Positions 1-9,295 of a DNA stretch of 64,000 nucleotides are shown here, piece after piece. Numbering within the stretch: position 1 is the stretch's first letter; each line of letters starts with the position of its first letter. The stretch is from Sparassis latifolia (taxonomy: Eukaryota > Basidiomycota > Agaricomycetes > Polyporales > Sparassidaceae): contig CM031556.1 in the NCBI GenBank assembly GCA_018466975.1, forward strand, positions 4,452,378-4,516,377. The letters run 5' to 3'. A program made the translations under genes and the position numbers. Below the pieces are notes generated by a model, which was not told the DNA's origin, searched no databases, and saw nothing but the letters and a program-made list of their open reading frames with translations.

Positions 1-892
1 GCAACAACCGCGCATTTATCATCTTGTGGGGTGCTGGAGAGTGCTGACAAGCACACGGAGGTAAGAGGAGCGGGAAAAAGGTGGTGGAATCGAGGTCGAG
101 AGGAGGAGAGGGAGGTGACGCTAGCCTACGCGCCGGTTCGAATCATGTTTGCTAGCCTCGTGTAGGCGCTTCTGCCGCTGTGAGCGCCGCATGACATAGC
201 TTACTGAGATTCTGTGGTGAGATTTATGACGTCCCCGCCATCTAATCTTCCGGAGAAGGGTATGCGCTGCAGGCAGGACACTTACTCTAAGATATTCAGA
301 ATTCCGCATGCGCTCACCAGCTGGCATTTACATGCAGGTGTTCCTGGCCGCATTTCGTCCGTTTCAAGGATGCATATTCATCCGCACGGCGTTTGAAACT
401 GTCGGTGAGCGAACACATCTGCGTAGAGATTACATGCACGCGAGCCTTGGGACATGTTGCACAGCTCATGCCCAGAGTTGGCAGCTGCCGTCCTCGTCCA
501 ATATGTGACTAAGCCACACACGCAGAAGGCGGAGCAAAAGTGTGCGAGCATGCAACCAACTCCCCTTGATATATATTGCTTCATCCTACCGTTAGGCCAC
601 CGGACTTTTGGCCTCGGCACCTGTTCACTTGGACATCACGTAATACAAAGCACGGTCACCTCAGTGTTATCTGAGCGTCAGTTATCTCCGCGTTATCTGG
701 CTGTTATCTGAATGTTATGCTGAGGGAGCATTATCTGAATGTCAGGCTGACTGAGCGTTATCTGAACGTTAGGCTGACTGGCGTCATCTAACTGTTAGTT
801 GACCATTATCTGAATGACACATGGTCATGTGAGTCAGTGTATAGACCTGGAACATTATCATTTCTTACTGATTTATTATATCATGCTTTTAT
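1..892 (+). repeat. block A of U1: non-satellite part of the unit
   Basis: Mixed-composition DNA with no recognisable gene; open frames here stay under about 100 codons and run in several overlapping frames. Bases 135-144 read GGTTCGAATC, a match to a Pol III B-box, without a tRNA fold around it. Bases 661-818 are a cluster of TTATCTGA-like short repeats. The last 60 bases, with ATTATCATTTC and CTTTTATA, are homologous to the end of the HOR spacer, so block B begins as a HOR does. Confidence 0.8.
661..818 (+). repeat. TTATCTGA-type short repeat cluster
   Basis: About seven imperfect copies of a core TTATCTGA followed by (A)CGTTA or ATGTTA, spaced irregularly 13-25 bases apart. The same cluster is in every block A (for example 9061-9220 and 36,700-36,860). 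It contributes TTAG and TTATC strings just ahead of the satellite, in the position that the TTAG-rich spacer occupies in a HOR. Confidence 0.6.
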
Positions 893-1797
893 ACGGAGTA
901 CCGTAGACCGCATACAGAGCGTCGTAGGCAACATATAAATGTTGGTAGACGACATACAAATATTTCCGAGGGGCATACAAAAAATCGTCATAAGCGACAT
1001 ACGACATTTGTTATAGGCGGCATACAGAGTACCGTAGGCCACGTACCGACATGCGTAGACCACATACAGAGCATCGAAGGCGACATACATATCACGCTTT
1101 TATAAAAATCGACCGCACGTTGTAGACCGCATACAGAGTACGGCGGACCGCGTACAGAGTACTATAGACCGCATACAGAATACCGTGGACCGCGTACAGA
1201 GCGTCGTAAGCCACATACAAACATTTATAGACCACGTGCCGACATTCGTAGACCACATGCCGAGCGTCGTAGGCGACATACAAACGTTCGTGCATGGCAT
1301 ACAAATACTTCTAAGCGGCATACAAAAAATACTTCTAAGCGACGTACGAACGCTTATTACGGGCAGCATACAGAGTACCGTGAACGGCATACGGAGCATA
1401 GTAGACCACATACAGAGTGTCGTAACCGACATACGAATGTTTCCAAGGGACGAACCAATATTTCCCAGTGGCGTAACGAATATTTATAAGCGGCATACAA
1501 AAACCGTCATAGGCAACATTATAGGCAGCATACAGAGTACCATTAAATGACGTACGGAGCATAGTAGACCACATACAGAGTGACGTAACCGACATACAAA
1601 TATTTCGAAGCGGCATACAAATATTTCTAAGCGGCAGACAAAAAATCATTATAAGCGACATACCAACATTTATTACAGGCAGCATACGGAGTACCGCAAA
1701 CGGCGTACAGAGCATAGTAGACCACATACAGAGTGTCGTAACCGACATAAGAATATTTCAAAGCGGCATACGAATATTTATAACCGACATACCAGAC
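893..1797 (+). repeat. 21-bp satellite, single run (U1 block B)
   Basis: About 43 diverged monomers, nearly all starting CATAC or CGTAC and ending in a purine-rich AGACCA, AGGCGA or AGCGG. Most monomers are 21 bp, some 22-24, and one fused piece is 42 bp (near 1431-1472). Because 21 is seven codons, reading frame is kept across monomers and all six frames stay open for long stretches. The + strand frame gives a heptad peptide pattern such as IQSVVTD or IQTFIDH. I see no start context or intron that would make this a gene. Confidence 0.9.
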
Positions 1798-1812
1798 TAT
1801 CTATAGGCCGCA

Positions 1813-1833
1813 GGCCTAACGCTACGTTAGGCC
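1813..1833. other. inverted repeat at the B/C border (U1)
   Basis: Arms GGCCTAACG and CGTTAGGCC are perfect 9-bp complements around the loop CTA. The site lies just after TATCTATA, which directly follows the last monomer. It could extrude as a cruciform or fold as an RNA hairpin; its function is unknown. Confidence 0.8.
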
Positions 1834-2453
1834 GCCCGACTTTCCGCCCCTGTATCCCTTCCTTCCTCCTCGTTTCGGTCCTCGGCTATCTCAAAAGATC
1901 GCCCGACATCGAATCTACCAACTACCCGAAGATACAGTTCGACGGAGATCTGGGTCGCCGTGGCCACCGGCGGCAATCAGCCGACTTTCCCACCTCGCGC
2001 GTCTTCGACTCCTCGATTTTTTCTTGTCCTCACCCTCTACCCCTCGCCTCATATTGTATATCATCCGCGCCGGCGCGCCCTTGGTGATTCTCTCCTTCGT
2101 TTCCGAGCCTGGCCGTCTGGCTTCAAGACGAGACCCCGCTCGGGAAGAATGACGAGGCCGTTGTGAAGATACAGGGGAAGGAAGTGGGAGGGCGCGCACC
2201 AGCGGGAACGAGGTAAGCTGACCCACACTCAATGCTCTTCCATTCGCCCATCGAGGGGGCTCGAAGGTGCTTGCGAACCGTACAACGGGTCGTAGGCAGC
2301 TCGTTTCTGCCTGCCTGTCTGATTTCTCGTCCAACGCAGCACGTCAGTGTCGCGTTTCTCGAGCGACACGACCTCTACCCCTCGCGGTCCCCTGCACCAT
2401 CGAAGGCGAACGTTCGACCGCACGTTCACTATGGAGGGTTGTAGGGGGCCGAT

Positions 2454-2505
2454 GTGAGTAAAGAAACACTCTTTTTTGTTTTTCAGCCGTGCTAATCTCA
2501 TACAG
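2454..2505 (+). other. intron c (U1), 52 nt
   Basis: Identical signals to the U4 copy: GTGAGT, GTGCTAATC, CATACAG. Confidence 0.75.
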
Positions 2506-3057
2506 CGGCGTTGTCGTCGCGCCGGCCACCACGGTGCCACAATAGCACCCAGCTCCCTTCTCGCGGTCTCCACCCGCCGACGAAGGCCCGCGTCGACTCC
2601 CAGGACCCTCACCCAACCCTCCTTGACGTGTGTTCGCCCCCTGTGGTGAACGATCGCGCCCCGGTTGTCACGCCGGCTGCCGCAGTGCAACGACCACGCC
2701 GACCTCCCTCCTTGCGGTCTCCAGGTTCCGACGCTGGCCGGCGTCACCTCACCCTCCTTGACTCGCGTTCGCCCGCTGTGGTGAACGACCGCGCCTTGGT
2801 CGTCAAGCCGGCCACCGCGATGCAACGACCTCGCCGACCTCCCTCCTGGCATTCTCTAGCGCCCGACGCTGGCCCGCGTCACCTCCTAGCACCGTCAGCC
2901 AGCCCTCCTTGACTCTCGTTCGCCGTCTGCGGTGAACGACTGCGCACTGGACCTCCCGTCGAACATCGAGTGCCGGCCGGTCGGCTCGATGTCTCTGGCG
3001 CACTCAAACGCAATGCATTTGAGCGCGCGTTCGCCCAGCAGTGGTCGGGCCATATAG

Positions 3058-3110
3058 GTGAGTAAAAATATCTGTTATTGGTTTTTTTTAACGGTGCCAA
3101 CAACCTCTAG
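3058..3110 (+). other. intron d (U1), 53 nt
   Basis: GTGAGT donor, T-rich tract, GTGCCAAC and CTCTAG acceptor, as in U4. Confidence 0.65.
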
Positions 3111-3520
3111 AAGACCCGACGCCGACGCAGGGAACGCGGAGCGACGACGGAGCTACTCGCGACGACGGGGGACGCGTTGCGGATTTGGGAATATACGAGT
3201 GATGGGCAGCCTGCTATGTCGTCGTACGTGGGCCGGCAGCCAACTTCGAGTGGGCATCGACTGGTGACGAAGATCGCGTATGCGCTCCCTCTCTCAGAAG
3301 TCCTTTAGCTTACGATTGCACTGTACTACTACAGCAAAGTAAAGTACAGAACCATGGGATGGGTGCGCCACTGATGAACTTTCACCATCCCCCGACCCTC
3401 TTCGATGTGCTCAGGCAGACCACGGCAAACGACGGCACCGCAGTGGTCGCGTCGGCCACCGCGGAGTGACCGCGCTGACCTCCCTCCTTGCGGTGTCGAG
3501 GCCCCGACGCTGGCCCGCCA

Positions 3521-3600
3521 ATAAGCATAACGGCCCCGCCATTAAGCATAACGGCCGCCCCGTAAGTATAACGGTCCCGCGACTAAGCATAACGGCCGGC
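3521..3600 (+). repeat. 20-bp tandem repeat x4, AAGCATAACGGCC type (U1)
   Basis: Four 20-bp units with core TAAGCATAACGGCC or TAAGTATAACGGTC. It lies within exon e and introduces TAA stops. The CCGTAAGTATAACGG unit contains a GTAAGT donor-like string followed by ACTAAG. Confidence 0.75.
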
Positions 3601-3905
3601 GGGGCGTGGGAATGCCGCCACCGAACAAGCGCCGGCCGGACTTGGACATTTTCGCGCTGCTGTTGCTGCCCTCACCGTTGCGCCACCCTTCCACAACGCC
3701 GAGGAGTATCTCCTCGGCGTTGTTCTGCTTTTCTTTTTCATCCTCTTGCTTGTTTCCGCCGTCTTTTCTGGTTTCTTCCGGGACCTGGCGCTGACGCGCC
3801 ATGTCTCCTTGGCTACACCTTCTCCCTCCACCTCGCGCTCCCCCAGGCCGTCGAACGCAAACGTTCGGCAGCACGTTTACTTTCGGAGGTCGAAGGGCAT
3901 TTCAG

Positions 3906-3957
3906 GTAAGTATAAAAAAGCCTTCTGTGCCTGTCCCGCGGTGCTAACATTTTGCAG
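3906..3957 (+). other. intron e (U1), 52 nt
   Basis: GTAAGT donor, GTGCTAAC branch site, TTTTGCAG acceptor. Confidence 0.85.
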
Positions 3958-4224
3958 CCACGTCGTTGTCGCGCCAGCCACCGCGGTGCAACAACGACGC
4001 ACTGCCTCCTCCTCGCGGTCGTGGAGGCCCGCTGAAACCTCACCACACCCCATGCCACCTCCCTGCACCCTTCATCGACCCTCCTCTTCGCGCGCAGGCC
4101 GACCACGGTGAATGACGGCGCCCCGGTCGTCGTACCGGCCTCCACCCTCTGCCTCGCTCTTCCAGGCCGTCGAACGTGACTGTTCCGTGGCACGTTGGTT
4201 TTCGGAGGACGAAGGGCAATCCAG

Positions 4225-4277
4225 GTGAGTCCAAAAAAAAGCTTCTGTCCCTATTCCGCGGTGCTAACATTTTGTAG
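4225..4277 (+). other. intron f (U1), 53 nt
   Basis: GTGAGT donor, GTGCTAAC branch site, TTTTGTAG acceptor. Confidence 0.85.
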
Positions 4278-4402
4278 CCGCGTCGTCGTTGCGCCGGCCA
4301 CCTAGGTGCAAAAGCGGCGCGCAGCCCCCTCCTCGCGGTCGCGGAGGCCCCTCGAAGCCTCTCTCCACCTCCCTGCACCCTCCCTCGGCCCTCTTCGACC
4401 CG

Positions 4403-4940
4403 CGCAGGCCCACGGCAGCGAACGACGGCGACGCGGTGGTCGCGTCGGCCACCGCAGTGCGACGAAGGCTCTCAGCCCCAACTACAGCATTGCCAAGGCC
4501 CCGCGGGGCCCCAGGCAGCCTCTCCACCTCCCCGCACCCTCCCTCGGCTGTCTTCGACCCGCGCAGGCCCACGGCGGCGAACGACAGCCACGCGGTGCAA
4601 CGATGGCCCCGCCACAAGTCTGCCAAGGCCTCGGGCGGCCTTTCTCCACCTCCCTGCACCCTCCCTCGGCCGTCTTCGACCTGCGCAGGCCCGCGGAGGC
4701 GAATGACGGCCACGTGGTGCAACGACGCCCCACGACAAGTTTTCCAAGGCCCGAGCGGCCTCTCTCCACCTCCCTGCGCCTCCCTCGGTCCCTTTTGACC
4801 CGCGCAGGCCCACAGCGACGAACGATGGCCACGCGGTGCAACGACGGCCCCGCCACAAGTCTGCCAAGGCCCTAGGCAGCCTCTCCACTAACCCGCACCC
4901 TCCCTCAGCCTCTTCGACCCGTGCAGGCCCACGGAGGCGA
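4403..4940 (+). repeat. approx. 120-bp module repeat inside exon g (U1)
   Basis: The landmark CGCAGGCCCACGG or close variants recur at about 4403, 4561, 4684, 4802 and 4921, giving periods of 118-123 bp after a first step of about 158. Each module also holds CCACCTCCCTGCACCCTC and a GCGAACGACGG-like string. Copies lie at 40586-41120 in U4 and 61785-62310 in U5. The same strings occur singly in the other exons, so exon g is an internally amplified exon. Confidence 0.75.
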
Positions 4941-5260
4941 ACGACGGTGGCGCAGAGGTCGTGTCGGCCACCACGGTTCAACGACGGCGTGAAGCCCTGC
5001 CACACGGTCGCCAAAGCCCGCCTGGGCTCCCTTGCACCTCGCCCCTCCCTCGCCCCTCACCTCTCCACCCTCTTCGCCCGTTCGCGCGGGTAGCTGACAC
5101 GCGGACGGCGAGGCAACATCTCGCGGGCGCTCGAGGTCGACGGGATGCAGCCCGCCGTCAACCTTGGTGACACCCTCTCCCTCCGCCTCGGGCTCCCCCA
5201 GGCCGTTGAACGCAAATGTTCGGCGGCACGTTTGTTTTCGGAGGTCGAAGGGCATGCCAG

Positions 5261-5312
5261 GTAAATAAAAAAATCTTCTTTGTCCCTATCCCACCGTGCT
5301 AACTTTTCGCAG
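5261..5312 (+). other. intron g (U1), 52 nt
   Basis: GTAAAT donor, GTGCTAAC branch site, TTTTCGCAG acceptor. Confidence 0.8.
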
Positions 5313-5578
5313 TCTCATCGTTGTCGTGCCGGCCAACGCGATGCAACAGCAGCGCGTTGCCCTCCTCGCGGTCGCCGAGGCCCTCTAAGTCTCAATGCAC
5401 CCAACTCCACCTCCCTGCACCCTCCGCCAACCGTCTTCTTCGCGCGCAGGCCCACCACGATGAACGACGGCGCCCCGGTCGTCACACCGGCCTCCACCCT
5501 CCGCCTCGCGCTCCCCCAGGCCGTCGAACGCAAACGTTCGGCGGCACGTTTATTTTCGAAGGTCGAAGGGCATGCCAG

Positions 5579-5629
5579 GTAAGTAAAAAAGCTTTGTTGT
5601 CCCTATCCCACCGTGCTAATATTTTGCAG
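5579..5629 (+). other. intron h (U1), 51 nt
   Basis: GTAAGT donor, GTGCTAAT branch site (CTAAC in U4), TTTTGCAG acceptor. Confidence 0.85.
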
Positions 5630-6040
5630 CCCCTTCGTTGTCGCGCCAGCCACCGCGGTGCAACAGGGGCGCATTGCCCCCTCCTCGCGGTCGCCTCGAA
5701 GCCTCGCCACATCCCCACCTCCCCGCAGCCTCCCTCGGCCCTCTTCGACGTGCTCAGGCAGACCACGGCGAACGACGGCACCGCAGTGGTCGCGTCGGCC
5801 ACCGCGGAGGAACGACCACACCGACCTCCCTCCTCGCGGTCTCCAGGCCCCGACGCTGGCCCTCGTCACCTCCCAGCACCGTCAGCCAACCCTCATCGAC
5901 TCTCGTTCGCCATCTGGGGCGAACGACTGTACCCCGAACCTGCCCTCGAAGATCGAGCACCGGTCATGTCCACCTCTCTCGCGGACTGAAACGCAACGCG
6001 CTTCAGCATCCGTATATCCAGCAGTGCTCGCGCAGTAGAG

Positions 6041-6097
6041 GTAAGTACAAAATATTTTTTCGGTTTTTTCTAACGGTGCTAATGACCTCCACCCCAG
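6041..6097 (+). other. intron i (U1), 57 nt
   Basis: GTAAGT donor, TTCTAAC and GTGCTAAT branch sites, CACCCCAG acceptor. Confidence 0.8.
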
Positions 6098-6138
6098 TTG
6101 ACACGCTACATCGACGGGCACGCACATCCGCCGCCCCG

Positions 6139-6300
6139 CTCCTCTCGAACGCCGCAGATCCACTCCTCTCGCACGCCCCGTCTCACTCCTCTCGAACGCC
6201 GCAGATCCACTCCTCTCGCACGCCCCCGTCCCACTCCTCTCGAACGCCGCGGTCCCACTCCCTCGAACGCCCCCGTCCCTTTCCCCTCGAACGCCGCGAT
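6139..6300 (+). repeat. CTCCTCTCGAACGCC tandem repeat (U1)
   Basis: About eight imperfect copies of a roughly 20-21-bp unit alternating TCGAACGCCGC and TCGCACGCCCC. Array length differs slightly between units (162, 161 and 164 bp in U1, U4 and U5), which shifts the frame of the open exon. Confidence 0.75.
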
Positions 6301-7069
6301 CTGCGCACAAGGCACCTCGGTCCTCGTCCGCGGGGGCCAGCCACAGACGCGGAACGCGCAGCAACAACGGGCCGTCACACTAGGTCGACAGGCACGCACG
6401 CTCGTCCGGGAGAGGTGCGCTAGCCTCCTCACCGTACATTTAGAATTGTGTGCGGACTCACTGTCGACCGCACGCACAACGCGCGTACTGTCTGCGGTAC
6501 GCTCGTCTATCCCCCACGTCGTTTTTCGTTCCTGCCCTGGCCAGGTGCGCACGAACCTTCCGACCCTCCCCCTTCGCCCCGGCTTGCCCGACGCAGGATA
6601 CTCACGTGCGCTCGTTCCGCCGCAAAGAAAAACGGCTCGCGTTTCTGGCGTGCCGCGAAGTGCTCGACGTGCGCGTGCGGAAATCGCCGTGTTCTTCCTC
6701 CCCCCGGGGACGCGCGGATGCTCAGACGATGGAAGAGCAGGCAACGCGCCCGCAGCAGGACGCTCGCATCAAAATCTGCGGCTTTGTCTGTTCGCCGCTG
6801 TTCGCCGCACAGAAGACACTCACAGCGCGGAGACGTCAGCGGGTGGGAATTTGTACAACGACGACGCGATATCGTATGTACAAGTTAAGATTTATCGTCC
6901 CCTTGCAAGATCACCTCGCGTTTTCGCCACTCCCAATCTGCTCGTCACCGACATCGATGCACGCGCTTGCCAACGCAATACTCCACGCCGGCCATCCTTT
7001 GCAGGTGAGTCCGCGTTGGCACATGCCCACGTCATCGTGCGCATCGTGCACGTTGTAGAGCACAACTAG

Positions 7070-7800
7070 CTCCGCGTGTACTGCTGCGGTGCCCTTCACG
7101 TGTGGACTCCACCATGGTACCGCCGCCTTCAACTCCATCTTCTCGCGCAACTGCGCCCCGCCCCTCCGTGCTTGTCGCAACTGCGCCCTCGCACCCTCGC
7201 ATAAGACATAGCACCCCGTCCAGAAGGCAGTGCCTCGCCTCGAACACCCTCTCCTCAAACACCCTCTCGAGCTCTATACTTCGCGGGGCTCCCACCACGC
7301 GATCCCAACTACTCCCCACGCTTTCGCGCGTCAGGGCGCCGATCTCTGCGCGCGTGCCTATCCCGTACATACGTCGTAGCTACTACTAATACATTTCTGG
7401 CATTTCTCATGCTCCGAATGCGCACCACGCTCCACCTGCGCAAACAGCACACCGAGTGAGTGCGACACGTCCGAACAGAGTTTGCATGCCCAGGCATGGC
7501 CAGGTGCACGTCTCCAATCCACACCCTCAGGCATCAACGAGATGCGCCAGACATGTTCGACCTCCACCGCACACCCCTCCACAAAGAGCCAGCCCGCATC
7601 AAAAAAATATATTTCATTCAAAACGGTCCTGCATGGGATGTCAGCGGGGTGCAACGTGAGCAAGGAGCGGGGAACGCACCGATCGCTATGTTACATGCGT
7701 GCGCTCAGTGTCTACCAGCTGCAGAAATCGGCCAGAGCGGGGGATGAATCAATGACGTGGGGCGTATATCTGATGGGAGGACGGGGCGAGCGTGTGTGCA
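7070..7800 (+). other. 3' part of block C without a supported gene (U1)
   Basis: Mixed sequence with only overlapping open frames of about 60-140 codons on both strands. CTACTAATAC near 7380 resembles a yeast-type branch site, but no clear donor and acceptor frame it. An A7 run at about 7601 is A9 in U3 and U4. Copies lie at 34,705-35,430 and 43,263-43,990. Confidence 0.5.
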
Positions 7801-8015
7801 GATGGGCGAGCATAGAGGATTGTCGGTGTCACTATAGGAAAGACGTGGGGAACGTACCGTGGTGGGTCGCGTCCATCTCCGACATGCTGGCAACATTTCG
7901 GATGGAATGAGAATGATGTAAATCAGTGAAGAAATGTGAGAGAGGCGCGAATTGACCTACTGGTCACATGCAAGCGCCGTACTTGTTGTCCGAGACCCAG
8001 GGAGGAACGACCGCG
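7801..8015 (+). repeat. direct duplication, copy 1 (U1)
   Basis: About 215 bases from GATGGGCGAG to CGAGACCCAGGGAGGAACGA that recur in diverged form about 400 bases downstream. The copies share CCGTGGTGGG and CAACATTTC blocks and stay in the same frame with a 3-base indel near their start. Confidence 0.7.
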
Positions 8016-8019
8016 AAGG

Positions 8020-8109
8020 GAGTGCAGACGGAGGAGGGAGTGCAGACGGAGGAGGGAGTGCAGACGGAGGAGGGAGTGCAGATGGAGGAGGGAGTGCAGA
8101 CGGAGGAGG
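8020..8109 (+). repeat. 18-bp minisatellite x5 (U1)
   Basis: Five copies of GAGTGCAGACGGAGGAGG; the fourth has GATGG for GACGG. The + strand frame reads SADGGG five times. It sits between the two copies of the 215-base duplication. Confidence 0.9.
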
Positions 8110-8198
8110 GCAGGCGACAGACAGCGAGCGGGAGAGGTGCGCATTTGACATCTGCTATGCAAGCGCGGGCAGAGGAGGAGCAGCGGTGATGGTAGGAG

Positions 8199-8416
8199 GA
8201 TGGGCGAGCATGGAAGAGGGTTGTCAGCATCACCATGGGAAAGCCGTGGAGAACATACCGTGGTGGGCCGCATCAGTCTCCGACGCGCGAGCAACATTTC
8301 TGATGGGAAAACATTGTAAATGAGTGTAGAAACATGAGGAAAGCGTGATTTGACTTACTGATTGTACGCGAAAGTCGTGCTTGTCGTCCGAGACCCAAAG
8401 AGCAACAACCGCGCAT
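8199..8416 (+). repeat. direct duplication, copy 2 (U1/U2 border)
   Basis: Diverged second copy of 7801-8015. It runs across the point I chose as the unit boundary (8402), which shows that boundary is only a convention. Confidence 0.7.
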
Positions 8417-9295
8417 TTATCATCTTGTGGGGTGCTGGAGAGTGCTGACAAGCACACGGAGGTAAGAGGAGCGGGAAAAAGGTGGTGGAATCGAGGTCGA
8501 GAGGAGGAGAGGGAGGTGACGCTAGCCTACGCGCCGGTTCGAATCATGTTTGCTAGCCTCGTGTAGGCGCTTCTGCCGCTGTGAGCGCCGCATGACATAG
8601 CTTACTGAGATTCTGTGGTGAGATTTATGACGTCCCCGCCATCTAATCTTCCGGAGAAGGGTATGCGCTGCAGGCAGGACACTTACTCTAAGATATTCAG
8701 AATTCCGCATGCGCTCACCAGCTGGCATTTACATGCAGGTGTTCCCTGGCCGCATTTCGTCCGTTTCAAGGATGCATATTCATCCGCACGGCGTTTGAAA
8801 CTGTCGGTGAGCGAACACATCTGCGTAGAGATTACATGCACGCGAGCCTTGGGACATGTTGCACAGCTCATGCCCAGAGTTGGCAGCTGCCGTCCTCGTC
8901 CAATATGTGACTAAGCCACACACGCAGAAGGCGGAGCAAAAGTGTGCGAGCATGCAACCAACTCCCCTTGATATATATTGCTTCATCCTACCGTTAGGCC
9001 ACCGGACTTTTGGCCTCGGCACCTGTTCACTTGGACATCACGTAATACAAAGCACGGTCACCTCAGTGTTATCTGAGCGTCAGTTATCTCCGCGTTATCT
9101 GGCTGTTATCTGAATGTTATGCTGAGGGAGCATTATCTGAATGTCAGGCTGACTGAGCGTTATCTGAACGTTAGGCTGACTGAGCGTCATCTAACTGTTA
9201 GTTGACCATTATCTGAATGACACATGGTCATGTGAGTCAGTGTATAGACCTGGAACATTATCATTTCTTACTGATTTATTATATCATGCTTTTAT
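8402..9295 (+). repeat. block A of U2
   Basis: Near-identical copy of block A of U1, with the extra C (CCCTGG instead of CCTGG) shared with U4 and U5. No gene is recognised in it. Confidence 0.85.

Larger units (their letters stand above)
1798..7069 (+). pseudogene. intron-bearing gene-like unit in U1 block C
   Basis: Seven clear introns interrupt GC-rich, C/T-rich sequence made of repeated modules. Exons between them are 2506-3057, 3111-3905, 3958-4224, 4278-5260, 5313-5578 and 5630-6040, with an open exon from 6098. Exon ends share a peptide, seen as AVERKRSAARLFSKVEGHAR before 5579. Stops break every frame, for example TGA at 2910 and 4109. The first intron and leader exon seen in U4 are missing because 2063-2130 is rearranged. 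I do not recognise a protein family. Either a decayed gene or a spliced non-coding RNA would fit; the + strand is set by the intron signals. Confidence 0.5.
1..8401 (+). repeat. macrosatellite unit U1 (short type)
   Basis: The first base matches positions 8402, 31755 (diverged), 36039 and 44597, and the sequence after each of these runs in parallel for kilobases. U1 holds block A (1-892), a single run of 21-bp monomers (893-1797) and GC-rich block C (1798-8401). It is near-identical to U2 over block A: one missing C near 345 and one GAGCG/GGCG difference near 780 are the differences I found. Relative to U4 its block C has lost and rearranged sequence around 2063-2130. The unit start is arbitrary because the repeat is head-to-tail; I used the window start. 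Confidence 0.95.

Noticed and set aside
135..144. GGTTCGAATC, a match to the Pol III B-box / tRNA T-loop
   Set aside because: No T-stem pairing (GCCGG against CATGT), no anticodon arm, and no convincing A-box at the right distance. It may be chance or a SINE relic.
7600..7625. A-run followed by ATATATTTC as a polyadenylation signal
   Set aside because: No AATAAA-like signal with a defined cleavage context, and the run length varies (A7 or A9) in a way typical of homopolymer uncertainty.
7952..8323. 123-codon frame with SADGGG x5
   Set aside because: It starts with a non-ATG codon and owes its length to the 18-bp minisatellite; other frames through the array are open too (+ and - strand).
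1..8401. rDNA unit with intergenic spacer
   Set aside because: No stretch resembles 18S, 5.8S, 28S or 5S rRNA; block C has spliceosomal introns and no rRNA landmark strings.
1..8401. LTR retrotransposon or other autonomous mobile element
   Set aside because: No terminal repeats with primer site or polypurine tract, no reverse transcriptase, integrase or transposase motif, and no target-site duplication visible; units are strictly head to tail.
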